Shown: positions 52,816-64,000 of the stretch, one piece after another | Layout of the letters: each line of letters starts with the position of its first letter | How positions within the stretch are numbered: position 1 is the stretch's first letter | Origin: Epiperipatus broadwayi | Taxonomy: Eukaryota > Onychophora > Udeonychophora > Euonychophora > Peripatidae | Assembly (NCBI GenBank): GCA_028023455.1 | Contig: JAQFVV010000445.1 | Location: forward strand, 248,001-312,000 | Length of the DNA stretch: 64,000 nt | Direction: 5' to 3' | Notes under the pieces: model-generated | What the model saw: the letters and a program-made list of their open reading frames with translations, nothing else | Databases searched by the model: none | Told to the model about the DNA's origin: nothing | Position numbers and translations under genes: made by a program

Positions 52816-55800
52816 TAATAACAAATATTGTATTTTTAATTAAATGTTCTATATTTTTCCACACACAAGCAACATATTCTTATTCTCCATAAAAATGTTT
52901 AAGATGTTAATTTGCATGGGTTTATATTTTTCATTGAATATCTAGAATATTCTTATATATATTTATTTATGCTTATTGATGACATGAACATTTATACTTC
53001 TTAGTAATTTTATTGCTTATTATGTTTAGCTTCAAACTCCTTTTTTATTTTATTTTGAGGAGCCTTAGTAAGACTTTTTTGTCCATATTCCTCCATATTC
53101 AAACATGTTACTTTTACAATTAAATCTTTCTTCTCTATATCTTATATTGATAATCTTAACATTATTTATTACAAATGTAAGGTTTCAAACACTAGGCAGT
53201 CTAAAAGTTAATATTTGACTTTTGCAAAATATGAAAATAAATATCCAAATGGAGTTCTTATCTATAATAATGGTGTTTGGCATTATTAGATATAATTTAT
53301 TTATTCAAATTGCTACTAGAATGAAATAGTAGATATTTGAATTTCATTTTTTGAGATCAAAAGAAATAAAGTGTTAGTTTTTATTAAAGAGAAAATATAT
53401 GATTAAAGTAAACACATTTAATTTATTGATATTAAAATTTTAAAAAAATATTTTTTTTTACCATTTTGAGAAAAGGCTATTCTTCTTTATTGCTTTTCTG
53501 AAACAAACTTTATAAGAGTTGTTTATTTAAAAATAAATGCTTTTAAAGAAATCTTCTTGTAGTGATGTCAGTTTTTGTTTTAAAATAAATATTTTCAGAA
53601 ATATTAGATAAATAACTTTTAATTTGTAAACAAAATACTGAAAATTATAATTTTAGTTTTGTTCACAATTTTTATTTTATTTCAACTCAGGCTAAAACAA
53701 TCCACCAATCAAAAATTTCCATTTCTATTGGCTTCTAAAGAGATAGGACCTATATAATTGTCATACTAATTAGATATTTTTATTTCCTAATATGTCTATA
53801 TAACACTGACATTTTCAGATTTTTTTTCACCTAATAATTTTAAAATAGTAGCCATGGTAAGATTTTTTTCATTAATAATTTTAAAATGATAACTGTGGTG
53901 AAATAAAATTGTACATAGCAATGTAAGACTATAGATAGACTTAAACCAATGTAGAAAAAACATAGAGCAATCACAGCACCATCATAACATTGTAAAAAGC
54001 AATAAATATAAATTGTTATGCCAATTTTTGCAACAAACCATTAATGATATCTATAAAGTATTTTAATTAATATCAATTGTGTTTTTCAATATGGGTAATG
54101 ATTTGGATGATTCAGAAAATTTAATATCCCAAACAAGAAATTATGCCAGAAAGGAGAGAATGGGTAAAACATTATGAATTAAATTTATTTCCAAAACAAT
54201 ATACTTTGAAATCATAAATATACACACACATAAGTTAAAATTACACCAGTATACATAATGGGTTCACAATATTGTTAGTGTTACATTTGAGTCAATATAT
54301 ATGAATCTTACATGAAGTAAGCTTAGCATTTAAATCTGAAAATTAATTAATTAAAGAAAGTTATCATTTAGATAGTGCAGAAATGAAAATTAAATTCAGT
54401 TAAAATACCTGTCATGAGTGGATAATACCATCATGAACCTAATGAAAAAAGTAACTCCTATGAAGAGTTAGAATAACTGTCATAAAGCAAATTGTAAAAA
54501 AAAAAATTTCATCAACCAATAGTAATGTTGTAAATAGATTTGTATATAAATACATTTATTATGATCTTTATTAAATAATATATTCTTAAAAGTGTATTCT
54601 TTACTGATCTTTCCTTTAGTATACAGAACAAAGACAGCACTATGATCTTTTGACCTATGCTGGAAAAAATATTTTATAGATATGGATTGAAAAGAAAAAA
54701 AGATGGAAAAAAACCTTGAAGCATAATAGTTTAGTTTGTCTTTTATTGCTATTTTAATTTTATAGTACTAAAGGAGAATATTTAGGATATAGTGCCATTT
54801 AAAGAAAACACAATTATATGAGAAGACCTATCTAGGAGTATTGGAATTTGAAACCAATCTCAGTCATCTTCCAAGTTCTTCAGAAGTTGGTCCAACTGAA
54901 TTATTAAAAATGGCTAAAAACTGATTCAACAAAATATCTGCAGCCTCTCCAAAGCATTCTTTCTCCCACATTTAGTGTCATTGTCTATCTATGACATTAC
55001 ATATACATATAAATCAACTAAAATATATGTTATAAATTTATTATTATAATAACAATGAAACAATAAACTAGATAATACATTTTACAAATAAAAATTATTA
55101 TTAAATAAATAAGTACTTTTGGTTATTTTTGTAACTATTTTCAACTGGAAACTTTTAAAATTTGGCCAAATTTAAAAGGCTTCCAGTTGAAAATGGTTAT
55201 AAAATAGCTAAAGCTACTTCTGCATTAATATTTATATATAATATTTATTATCATTATTAATGCTTTATTATTTTATTAAATATACATAATAGATCTTTTA
55301 AATATGTTATTTATATCTATTTATTAAATATCATTGTCCAATAAAGCAAAATTATTATTTATGGGTATTAATTAAACAAATAATTTTATACATTATTATA
55401 TTTCATATAAATATATTTATTGGAGATATTTACCCATAATTTTCAATATTTAATTAAAAGTTTATTATTATCTTTGTATTGAAATATATCCTTTGGAATA
55501 AATATTTTTATTGAAAAAGAGTTATTTTTTAAATATAATAAAGTTTTTATTGTTGCTTCATGGTTAAATATTTAATAATAAATTTTTGATTCTATTTAAG
55601 ATCTGGGTTCATTTTTTTTATATATAATAACAAAAATGGACCTATGATTTGATAATCTCAAAAGTACTTTATAACATATAATGACTCTATATAACATAAA
55701 GCAAGAAGACACAAATTTATACCATTATTTGATAAGAAAAATACTTTCTTGTTCTCCCATTAATTCTATTGGAAAATTTTGACCATAAGTTAGAAACCTT

Positions 55801-55982
55801 GAATTACTTTAATTTAGCTAGGACTAACAAGGAAATTTATAAATGGTATGATATTTAACAATTAATTATAAAATATTGTCAGTTTAATTTTAAGTTATTA
55901 TTAATTTGACGGTATCTTAATGATACATGGTTTTAATTAACAAGTCATATATTTATAAGTAATGTTATATGCAAATTTACAT
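52816..55982. other. AT-rich noncoding stretch
   Basis: A roughly 23-bp inverted repeat around AACTGGAAACTTTTAAA (55,143) and AAAAGGCTTCCAGTTGAA (55,173) forms a hairpin. A less AT-rich block at 54,840-54,980 has no recognised frame. Nothing else was seen. Confidence 0.4.
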
Positions 55983-56035
55983 TTACTTACCATTGCAATA
56001 TATATATATATATATATATATTGCAATGGTAAGTA
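55983..56035. repeat. Perfect (TA)n-centred palindrome
   Basis: TTACTTACCATTGCAA, a TA core, and the exact complement. A second TA tract follows at 56,040-56,058. It is similar in plan to the hairpins at 47,804-47,922. Confidence 0.9.
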
Positions 56036-56058
56036 ATCTATATATATATATATATATA

Positions 56059-58283
56059 AGATTTGAGATGAGAAAGGCACTGACAAAAGTGAAATAATTT
56101 GAATATATTTATATACATTATACCAGACAGTTTGCACTGAATATTTATCAACAGAGAGCATCCCTAGCCCTCTTTAGCCTTGAATATTTATTTTTGGTTG
56201 AAATAGATATTCATTAAGTGCCTACACAGATATTCACCTATATATAAATTAATTATTGCCACCTAATCAGGGAGAGTAGAGATTCTTGATAAAATAAACA
56301 ATTGGTAGCACAGACAATAGTAAACAAATACCAGACAAATCTAACAATTAACAACACTTTTTATTAATAAATTAACAATAGTAAAATGCATAAAATTATA
56401 AATTGTTCTTATTAATGGATGATTTAAACTATAGCTCAATCATATTAAGTTAGCATCTCTTTTAAATAAGTGGTTATTGTCTTTGTCAGTTGATTGTTTT
56501 GATTCTCCCTTTTGAATTAATTTTATTCAATAAATAATTGAATGAGAATATAATAGAACTCTCCACATGCTTGGCAATTGCAGATGTGTGCATATATCTC
56601 TGTAAAAACACTAGTCATTAATGAAACATAGGCATACTTTATTATTAAACAATCTCACCTGTTCTGAATTTTTATAACGCAACTCATATGTCATGCAAGC
56701 CCCAATCCATAAGAAAAAACAGTACTGAACATTTATAAATATGTCCTAAGAAAACCCATGTTAAATAACAATGAAAAATAAATTTTAAAAGACTTTACTA
56801 CACTTGACCCAATGCAAAAGCAATAATGACTGTAATAAACATAGGTTACAGAAAAATATATAAATGACCATGGGCAGAAACTTAGCTGAAACCAATGCTC
56901 AATAGAAATAACTAACAGACCAAAGAGATAAATCAATCTCCACATTATATTTATACAGGGATTGTTGATAGGTCCACATACATGAGCTAACAATGTTATT
57001 TTTTTCAGGCATGTATGACATAAATATATCTGAAAACATATTGTTTTAATGGTTAATGTATATATAAAATAGTTATACACATCCATGTAATCAAGTAAAA
57101 AATGAATATGTTAAGTTCTTAAACATTATTAATTAAAATATGTATAAAAAATATTAAGCAATTTTTTTTAAAAGCTAACTTACAAGAACACTTTTACTTT
57201 TGCTCAGAAAACAATTATGAATGGAAAGGGAGAGAGATGAAGGTTAATTGGCAAAGGAAATTGTGGACTTAATCAGTAAAAAGAACAAATCAGGATGCTT
57301 CAGATTGGCCTATATAAATAGAAATTTATGTTAAAGATAAGATGGCTGCTCTTATTTTTATAAAAGTTGCTATTGCATGTTGTGATTTGAGAGGTCCCAC
57401 TATCAGCAAAATAATATTGCTTGACTATTATAAAAATTTTCAAGGTGCATTTGATACAGGTTAAAGCCCTGTCTTATAAGTATTTAAATATACTTCCTGT
57501 GCACTCAATAAAAATTATAATTATAAATGTCAATTGTAAATTCATTTGCAAAATTTTGGAATAATTGGAAAAATAACATTGAAACATATATCAAGGTTTA
57601 CAATATTTTGGATACAAAAATTCAGCTTTTATTCATATCATTAAAGCATTCTGACTTACTCAAGCTGAAAAATACTGGATATCCCTTCCACACATATCAA
57701 GAGCTACCCATAGTATAAATTAAATCTATGCTGAAACATACTGTTAGTCTTCTCATCCCTTCCACCATAAATTGCTTGATTTGCAATACAAAAGATAATC
57801 TGCCTCTCAATGCAGGTTTTCCAAGTTGTGTATAAAATTATAAGCAACAACACAAATCACAGCACAATTAATTTTGGAGAATCGTGTACCAGTCTCTCTA
57901 CATAATTACAGCTTTAAACTCACATCCATCAATATTATCTAACTCCAAAAGAAATAATATTAAATATAAGGTAAACAGGCCTAGAACATTGGCAATTATA
58001 TACATGCAATCAAAAAGAAAGAATCCTGTACCCCCTACCGAAAAGTGACTCATTTAAATAAATTCATTTACATCTTATGATCAAAATTTATGTAAATCAA
58101 CACTTTTGTGATTCTTCTATAAATTTGCAATTCTCTTGAATAATTAACTATAGCTATGAGTATAACTATCTGTTAGTAAAAAGCAAGCTCAGCATACTAT
58201 GTTGATATATTTAACATTTTTATTTAAAATAATAAACAAACTTTTCTTAGTATATATGTTGTATTATTTATATTGAATTATAA
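56059..58283. other. AT-rich noncoding stretch
   Basis: A 63-codon frame at 57,527-57,718 and a 117-codon minus frame at 56,733-57,086 show no recognisable motif and have biased AT composition. They are not called as genes. Confidence 0.4.
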
Positions 58284-58553
58284 ACAGGTGTTACTGACAT
58301 CATTGAAAAAATTAAAAGACTGAAGTGGAGTTGTATTGGACATATTGCTAGAAGAGATGATAATAGATGGATAAATAAAATCTTAAACTGGATTCCAAGA
58401 GATCGTAAAAGACCCAGAAAAAGACCACATGTGAGATGGATGAATGAAATAAGAAAATGTTCAGGGGTGATGTGGAAAAGACAAACTAAAGATCAAAGAA
58501 GATGGATTGAACTTGGAGAGACATTCATCCTGCAGTGGATTGATAGTAGCTGA
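58284..58553 (+). pseudogene. RTE-like LINE C-terminus, open but 5'-truncated
   Basis: A roughly 89-codon open frame ends at TGA 58,551-58,553. It contains KRLKWSCIGHIARRDDNRW, RPRKRPHVRWMNEIRK, QRRWIELGETFILQW and a terminal Ser-Ser. This is the characteristic tail of RTE-type non-LTR retrotransposons, which end in WxELGExxxxQW and then a TGA/GAT-type short repeat, as here (GATGATGAT). The RT and endonuclease are missing because of 5' truncation. It shares its layout with the broken relic at 44,480-44,745. Confidence 0.78.
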
Positions 58554-59188
58554 TGATGATGATATTTGTCAAAAAAGTTTAAAAAGACTGGATTACATTT
58601 AATCAATTAATAAATTGTTTTATTATTGCTGTTAATTCAATTCTTAAAATTATTCTTATATTAGAATAAATGTCATGGTAATTTCAGTGTCCTATTATGC
58701 AAGAAAGTATTTGCATTCATCCAACATCTGGTTTCAGAATAATAAATTATAGTAGTGTTCAGGGATAAAGTAAGAAAAAAAAACAAAAGGAGAGATCACA
58801 AAAAACGATGAAAACTTTAAATTTTTATAAGATATTTTATCCAAAAATCAATCAGTACTACATTTTGTAAAAATGATTGTTCATTTTAATGTGCCCACAT
58901 AAAAATAAAGGAAATTATAGTATATTTAATCTTCAGCCTAGACAGATTCATATAAAAGATGGGCCTTATATGGCCAGATAGCCACATATAATATACATAT
59001 TCTAGAATACACAATTATGGCAATGCTGAAAAGACCACATTATAATAATGTTTAATGCTAATAATACAGTAAGAAATTTTCGTCAATCTTTTCAAAAATC
59101 ATAGCAGTATTTGAAATATTTCATCATTCTATTTTATATTTCTTGCCTATTCTTCATCTAGCTAACTTTATAAAATTGTGTATAATAG

Positions 59189-59191
<3 letters not shown>
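58554..59191. other. AT-rich noncoding stretch
   Basis: After the short GAT repeat no feature was recognised. Confidence 0.4.

Positions 59192-59248
<57 letters not shown>
59192..59248. repeat. (TA)n microsatellite, left of PLE dimer
   Basis: Pure TA, followed by GTATG variants. Confidence 0.97.
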
Positions 59249-59250
<2 letters not shown>

Positions 59251-59298
59251 TATGTATGTATAAACATTACAAGCATAAAGATAAACTAGTCAATATAA

Positions 59299-59575
59299 AA
59301 TCAAAACTACCCCAAATCCAAAATTAAACCAGACCAGCATAAAAATAATATAAAAACACAACCTAAGGTTTCACTGCTACAAGCAGACTTCTCAAGTGTA
59401 AAGAACTACAAAAACTACACAATATATATAATATTAAAACCTACCCACAAATCCATTCACTTCCCATCCACCCTTAATATTAAAAGAACTCTTAAATAAG
59501 TTAATTGCTTCAGAATAATAAATTTTCAATAATAAAGACTCTTTAATTCTTCTTTTGATTTCATTTCTCTCAAAG
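59299..59575 (-). mobile_element. PLE 3'-terminal fragment, left arm of dimer
   Basis: A near-perfect reverse complement of 60,152-60,429: the last codons of the GIY-YIG domain, the stop, a CTGCT-TGT-AGCAG hairpin followed by TGAAAC, and the GGTTTAATTTTGG terminus. It contains no RT sequence. Confidence 0.85.
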
Positions 59576-59603
59576 AATTAAGATCTATAATTAAACCTGA
59601 TAG

Positions 59604-60293
59604 CTATTAGTCTGTATCTCATAAAGTAGCTGCTTTAGGGAATTATTGTCATAGGAATATTAAATTAAATAATTCTAGTGAGGTAGCTTTGTTTCAGAAA
59701 TATCAATTTTATAAAGATTACTTGAGTGTTGGATACTCTGATAAATTTGTTAAAAGTATTTTATTTAATAGTAATATTTGTAAGGATGTAAAGGTTAAAG
59801 AAAAATATGATTTTATTTCTTTGCCATTTAAATTGTCTTCTTATAAAATTATGTGTAGAAATAGTAAATTGTTTGGAAATAAGAAAATTGCTTGGAAAAG
59901 GGGTGTTACATTGAATAATTTATTAAATAATACAAAAGAAGTTTTTGATAGAAAGACTATTCCTGGTGTAATATATTTTATTCCTTGTTTATTTGTAAGA
60001 AGGTTTACATAGGTCAGAGTAGTTTGAGTTTAAATGAAAAAATAAAAGTTCATAAAAGTAGAGTTAAAAATAGATATCTTAGTTCTGCTTTGTATGTCCA
60101 TGAAAACGATACAGGCCACACTATTGATTTTGATGATGCTAAGGTTGTCTTCTTTGAGAGAAATGAAATCAAAAGAAGAATTAAAGAGTCTTTACTATTG
60201 AAAATTTATTATTCTGAAGCAATTAACTTATTTAAGAGTTCTTTTAATATTAAGGGTGGATGGGAAGTGAATGGATTTGTGGATATGTTTTAA
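59604..60293 (+). pseudogene. 5'-truncated PLE: linker plus GIY-YIG endonuclease, one frameshift
   Basis: An open frame from about 59,604 reads SHKVAALGNYCHRNIK, KYQFYKDYLSVGYSDKFVKS, KIAWKRGVTLNNLLNN and KTIPGVIYFIPC (GIY box). A single-base shift near 59,990-60,000 moves to KKVYIGQSSLSLNEKIKVH (YIG box), LYVHENDTGHTIDFDDAKVV and ERNEIKRRIKESLLLK (catalytic Glu), ending at TAA 60,291-60,293. The RT is absent. The protein is related to the copies at 12,640 and 26,873 but is much better preserved, so it is younger. Confidence 0.83.
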
Positions 60294-60428
60294 TATTATA
60301 TATATTGTGTAGTTTTTGTAATTCTTTACACTTGAGAAGTCTTCTTGTAGCAGTGAAACCTTAGGTTGTGTTTTAATATTATTTTTATGCTAGTCTGGTT
60401 TAATTTTGGATTTGGGGTAGTTTTGATT

Positions 60429-60429
<1 letters not shown>
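60294..60429 (+). mobile_element. PLE 3' untranslated region, right arm end
   Basis: Contains CTTGAGAAGTCTTCTTGTAG and AGTGAAACC (60,331-60,358), a hammerhead-like layout whose first box is CUUGAGA instead of CUGAUGA. The element ends at GATTTG, directly before (TA)n. Confidence 0.7.

Positions 60430-60430
<1 letters not shown>

Positions 60431-60492
<62 letters not shown>
60431..60492. repeat. (TA)n microsatellite, right of PLE dimer
   Basis: Pure TA for about 62 bp, abutting the PLE 3' end. Confidence 0.97.
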
Positions 60493-60494
<2 letters not shown>

Positions 60495-62389
60495 CAATGT
60501 TAACATTGTAGAAAAAAATATCCAAATAAAAAAAGGTGAGGTTAACTGCGCATCCATTTTCTCACTCCTATACATGATGGAGATATATATATCAGGCATA
60601 TGATATTTTGCAGAACAGAAACATTACATTACTTTGAAATATATTTTAATAATTAATGATTTGAATTCTCTTGCTTGTTTCATTCTACCATGCAGCCATT
60701 ATTAGGTATAAGCCCAAATTTTATATTATAAAGCAAAATAAAATCAATAATCACAAGTAATTATTAAAATCTTTCAACTTTATAACCAATATGCAAAGAG
60801 AAGAAATTTATCTAAGACTTATTATACAAGCATTTTGTATGACTTATGGGATTAAATATATAATACATTAGACATTTTATACCAGAAAATCCTATCCATT
60901 CAAACTACATCACAAGGTAAATATCATTAATACCCCTTCCCTTCTGTAGAAAAATACTGAAGAAAGCATTACAAAATTGGGCAACTGCTAAATGGTTGCA
61001 GGTTAGTGAATTTTTCATCATTGCTTTAGTTTTTAAGAATATTTACATATCCATTTACTAACCAACATCAGATACTAACCAAATTGGTTATAGAGCTTTT
61101 ATCCAAAAGATAATTTCTAAATTTATTCTAAAATATAAAAGTTTCCAAAGTTTTCCTAAATTTGAATACCATAACTCCCATGATTTCCTCCTTTATCTTT
61201 ATCACATTCACATATGTGCATGTGTATTTGCATATAGATATATTAATTTGTTTTATTCTAAATGTTTTCAGTAATTTTATTTTTAAAAAATTTGCTATAA
61301 ATAAAACAAATTATTAAATAATATTTCAAAATTCAAACTTTTATTTATTATTGTTGTAACAGTGCAGAAAAGAATCAATTTGCTGAAATGAAAATCAACA
61401 AACAGAAAATAGAATTCAACCAGTGGAAAAATGTGAATTTATATAAAAGAATGAAAACTAAATACATATTATTTAAATAATAAATGAGAAAAAAAAATTA
61501 TAGTAAAATATTATAAAATAAACTTATAAATGTATGAAACATTTTGACTTAATAAACTGAGAGTAAAAAAAAATAATTGCATTTAAACTTTTTCTAGCAA
61601 TCATAAGAAAATTAAGTAGGTGTGAAAAATGTATTTAAAATTGTAATGTGAGTTAAATATTAAGATATTAAAGAAATTTCCATTAAAAGAATGGTAAATT
61701 ATTGTTGATAACAATCATATGTTATCTTTTTCCTTGCAGTAATCTAGTCTCTGGCTGCTCAAAATAATTTTATTAGAAAACAACATTTTACAGTCACAAA
61801 TATTTTTCCCATAACTTCAGAGCTTGATTTTTATTAATAATTACTGATCTGATACTATTTGCTATCAATCTCCTAAAGAACTTTAAAAATAAATCTTAAT
61901 TATGAATGAGGGCTAATACCAGCAGTAATAAAAAATAATCATAATTTTAGTTGCTTGGAAGATCATGTCCAGTTTAAGCATCTTTGAGATAAGCTAAACA
62001 TGTTATTTCTTTTCAACTTTCTAAACTGAGATATTTTTTAACTTACTTTACTAATTAGAGAATTGGTTCTAAAACCTTTAGCTTAAAACTCATAACTCTA
62101 CCATTGTGCTAAACTGCACAGAGAAACAGAAATAATCAACATGTATTATAAAATTCATAATAAATAGCAAACATTATATCTAAACAAAAAGTGGCAGGCG
62201 ATTTACAATATAATACCAATTACAGAATTACCATCATTAATCAGAAATTAAAAATATGTAATCTTTAGTAATTTTTATCAAATTGCGATAGCTATCTTTT
62301 AGTGCAAAATTATTTAAAAGTATATAATTTGTACATAAGCAATTGTTACACTATATATGTTATGATAAAACTATATCACTTGTATTTTT
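60493..62389. other. AT-rich noncoding stretch
   Basis: No feature recognised. Confidence 0.45.
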
Positions 62390-62860
62390 ATTTATATGAA
62401 TTTAAAAAGAATGGGGAAGTATGGAGGTGTTTATTATTTCTATAAAGATATTACATACGGGACAGAGAAATGTGAATAACTCCGTGTGTGTAAATTTAAA
62501 AAATGAGATATATTAATCTTTAACTGAGTTTTAAAGTTTATATCTGTGCTAGAGATAATCTCTAGTTTCGAAAATGATTAGTAATAATCATTAGTGTATT
62601 TATCAGAAATGAATGGAGTCAAAGTTGTGAGTGGAGGAAGTTTGACAATGGGGTCAATGAAAAAGTAACAATTTACTCTAGATAAATACTTTGCATATAA
62701 TAAAAGAAATATATGAGAGATAGTGACCTGGGCCAACTGATGAGTGCTGGTTCAGCACGAAATGCATCTTGGGGATCATTTGTCTTTTATTGTATCTTTA
62801 TTTATATGAATTTAAAAAGAATGGGGAAGTATGGAGGTGTTTATTATTTCTATTTATTAG
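62390..62860 (+). mobile_element. Hammerhead repeat family A, copy with 410-bp period
   Basis: The block TTTATATGAATTTAAAAAG and the following 30 bp (62,391-62,443) recur exactly at 62,801-62,853, a period of 410 bp. The same block bounds the copy at 50,020-50,460, so it belongs to the element. A perfect CTAGAGA-TAA-TCTCTAG hairpin lies at 62,549-62,565 and an apparently intact hammerhead at 62,721-62,785. Noncoding. The structure fits a monomer-plus derived from a head-to-tail multimer, as in retrozymes or PLE pseudo-LTRs. Confidence 0.78.
62721..62785 (+). ncRNA. Type I hammerhead ribozyme, family A copy 2 (best in window)
   Basis: Distal stem TGACC pairs with GG-A-TCA around a bulge. Proximal stem CCAA (62,733-62,736) pairs with TTGG (62,769-62,772). 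Core CUGAUGA is at 62,737-62,743. Stem II GUGCUG-GUU-CAGCAC (62,744-62,758) is a perfect 6-bp helix. GAAA is at 62,759-62,762. Stem III would be the self-complementary AUGCAU, favouring a dimer, with an AUC triplet and predicted cleavage after 62,768. All conserved core positions are present. Confidence 0.8.
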
Positions 62861-63329
62861 AACTGTACTAAAGTCTCATAATATTTTGTTTACCTTATTT
62901 AATTTTAGATATATAAAGTGTTGTAATGAAGATAAACTTAAGCATCTAGTCATATTATTTTTTAAAAAAAAGTTAAATTATTACGTAATTTATCAAATAA
63001 TTAAAAACATTTCTTCATCACTAAACAATAAATAATTTTTTTTTTTATCAAAATAAAATATTTTTATATCATCTCAGTGTTTGTATGTATTTCTTAATAA
63101 ATATTTTTTGTTTATTAATTATTTTTCATATTACATTTCAGCAAGATATTGCGTTCCAAAATTTCCAACCCTAGGCCGCCAACGCTTGACTAGTTTAGTT
63201 TTTTTTTTTTAAGAATATGCTGTTTTTCAAAAACATTTCATTTATTAAACATTTGTAACAAGCATACTTTTTAAATATTTCTTATATATATAGTACTGGA
63301 GATAACTTAAAAAGCATCAAATAATATGA
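62861..63329. other. AT-rich noncoding stretch
   Basis: A short less AT-rich string near 63,150-63,185 (CCCTAGGCCGCCAACGC) has no assigned role. Confidence 0.4.
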
Positions 63330-64000
63330 AATACAATCGAAATAATAACCTCTAACTTAAATGTGATGCGATCTAATGCACTATCGCTTCTCCTTTCTCG
63401 GAATCGGGAATCTCTCAGCCACTATGACCTCTATATCTAAATCCCCCTTGTCTTTTTTCAAACCCAGCATAAAAACCAAGAATTCACTTTCTGCATAATT
63501 ATTTTGTGTATATTTATTCTCCCACAACCTTCATTATCTGCACCCTTTCTGCTTATAAGCATTTACTTTCAATTAACAGATGTCTAATATTTTCTATGTT
63601 TCCCTTACATAACCTGCAATCTAAATCACCCACATTTCTTCTTTTGTATCTATATTTCCTCATTGCTAATAATTTTATTCAAGCATTAAACAGAAAACTA
63701 CTTTTCTTGCTATTATCATAAATTAATTCACACCCAATATTCTGTTAACTTCTATATATATTTAAACTCTTTTTTCTCTTCATACTAGTGCTTTATCTGT
63801 CCAACTCGTTATTTTTTATTAATGCATCTATTCTTCTATCTCATTCCTTGTCACTAAACACTTAACAATTTTCCTAACACAATCATCCCACCTTTTGTAT
63901 AAGTATACTGATATAAAATCTTTTATCCAAATCTTCTGTATAGTGTACTATCTGTTCACCCATCTTGTTGCCTGTCCTTTACTCATAACCCAATTAAATA
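63330..64000 (-). pseudogene. LINE C-terminal fragment with zinc knuckle
   Basis: Minus strand: MRKYRYKRRNVGDLDCRLCK followed by ENIRHLLIES gives C-x2-C-x8-H-x4-S (about 63,565-63,625). The fourth ligand Cys appears mutated to Ser. Upstream coding-like runs (63,640-63,990) have several stops. The knuckle type occurs at the C-terminus of many non-LTR retrotransposons. The fragment runs off the right edge. It differs from the LINE at 36,279. Confidence 0.55.

Noticed and set aside
56733-57086. 117-codon minus-strand frame with hydrophobic runs
   Set aside because: AT-driven composition, no motif, no promoter or splice context and no repeat relationship; probably a chance frame.
60331-60358. 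Functional hammerhead in the PLE 3' region at 60.3 kb
   Set aside because: The hairpin and GAAA are present, but the first core box is CUUGAGA rather than CUGAUGA, so it is noted only as hammerhead-like.

Overview
This is a strongly AT-rich piece of an animal nuclear genome. It has no operons, ribosome binding sites or dense genes. It is full of animal-type selfish DNA: Penelope-like elements (PLEs) with reverse transcriptase (RT) plus GIY-YIG endonuclease, 5'-truncated LINEs, tRNA-derived SINE pieces, foldback elements and long (TA)n, (AAT)n and (GATA)n arrays. The species cannot be fixed from sequence alone; an invertebrate such as a mollusc, chelicerate or cnidarian would fit. No complete host gene was recognised. 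Two weak exon candidates (about 5,551-5,706 and 11,720-12,071) are the only hints of cellular coding.

Layout. 1-1,730: head-to-head pair of PLE fragments. 2,537-8,380: two inverted copies of a roughly 0.8-kb noncoding repeat. 9,396-10,860: less AT-rich unclassified relic. 12,455-14,620: SINE piece, then a decayed PLE (minus). 16,310-18,200: a different decayed PLE (plus) preceded by duplicated hammerhead-like units. 19,252-19,436: foldback element. 20,133-20,210: tRNA-Ile-like SINE head. 20,674-21,105 and 24,060-24,201: palindromes resembling PLE 3' ends. 25,470-25,862: hammerhead-bearing element. 26,873-32,800: a small old PLE dimer beside a young PLE dimer whose longer copy has a nearly intact reading frame. 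34,240-34,472: another 3'-end palindrome. 35,964-39,070: a LINE sitting between two (AAT)n arrays. 39,071-50,000: almost featureless AT-rich DNA with one RTE relic. 50,020-52,810: four hammerhead-type repeats around a 1.1-kb GATA array. 58,284-58,553: RTE tail. 59,192-60,492: PLE dimer between (TA)n tracts. 62,390-62,860: best hammerhead ribozyme inside a 410-bp unit with terminal redundancy. 63,330-64,000: LINE zinc-knuckle fragment.

Two linked themes stand out. First, PLE copies repeatedly occur as palindromic dimers, 5' ends in the middle and 3' ends facing out, often against TA-rich simple repeats. The two arms are usually truncated at different points. That is what would be expected if two RNA templates were copied from the two sides of one target break. 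Second, at least eight sequences carry the type I hammerhead ribozyme plan (CUGAUGA, stem II, GAAA, 4-bp proximal stem I). The best two lie in units with a 410/411-bp period and duplicated ends, like the retrozymes and PLE pseudo-LTRs known from other animals. Both are inferences from reading the sequence; no alignment or database search was run.
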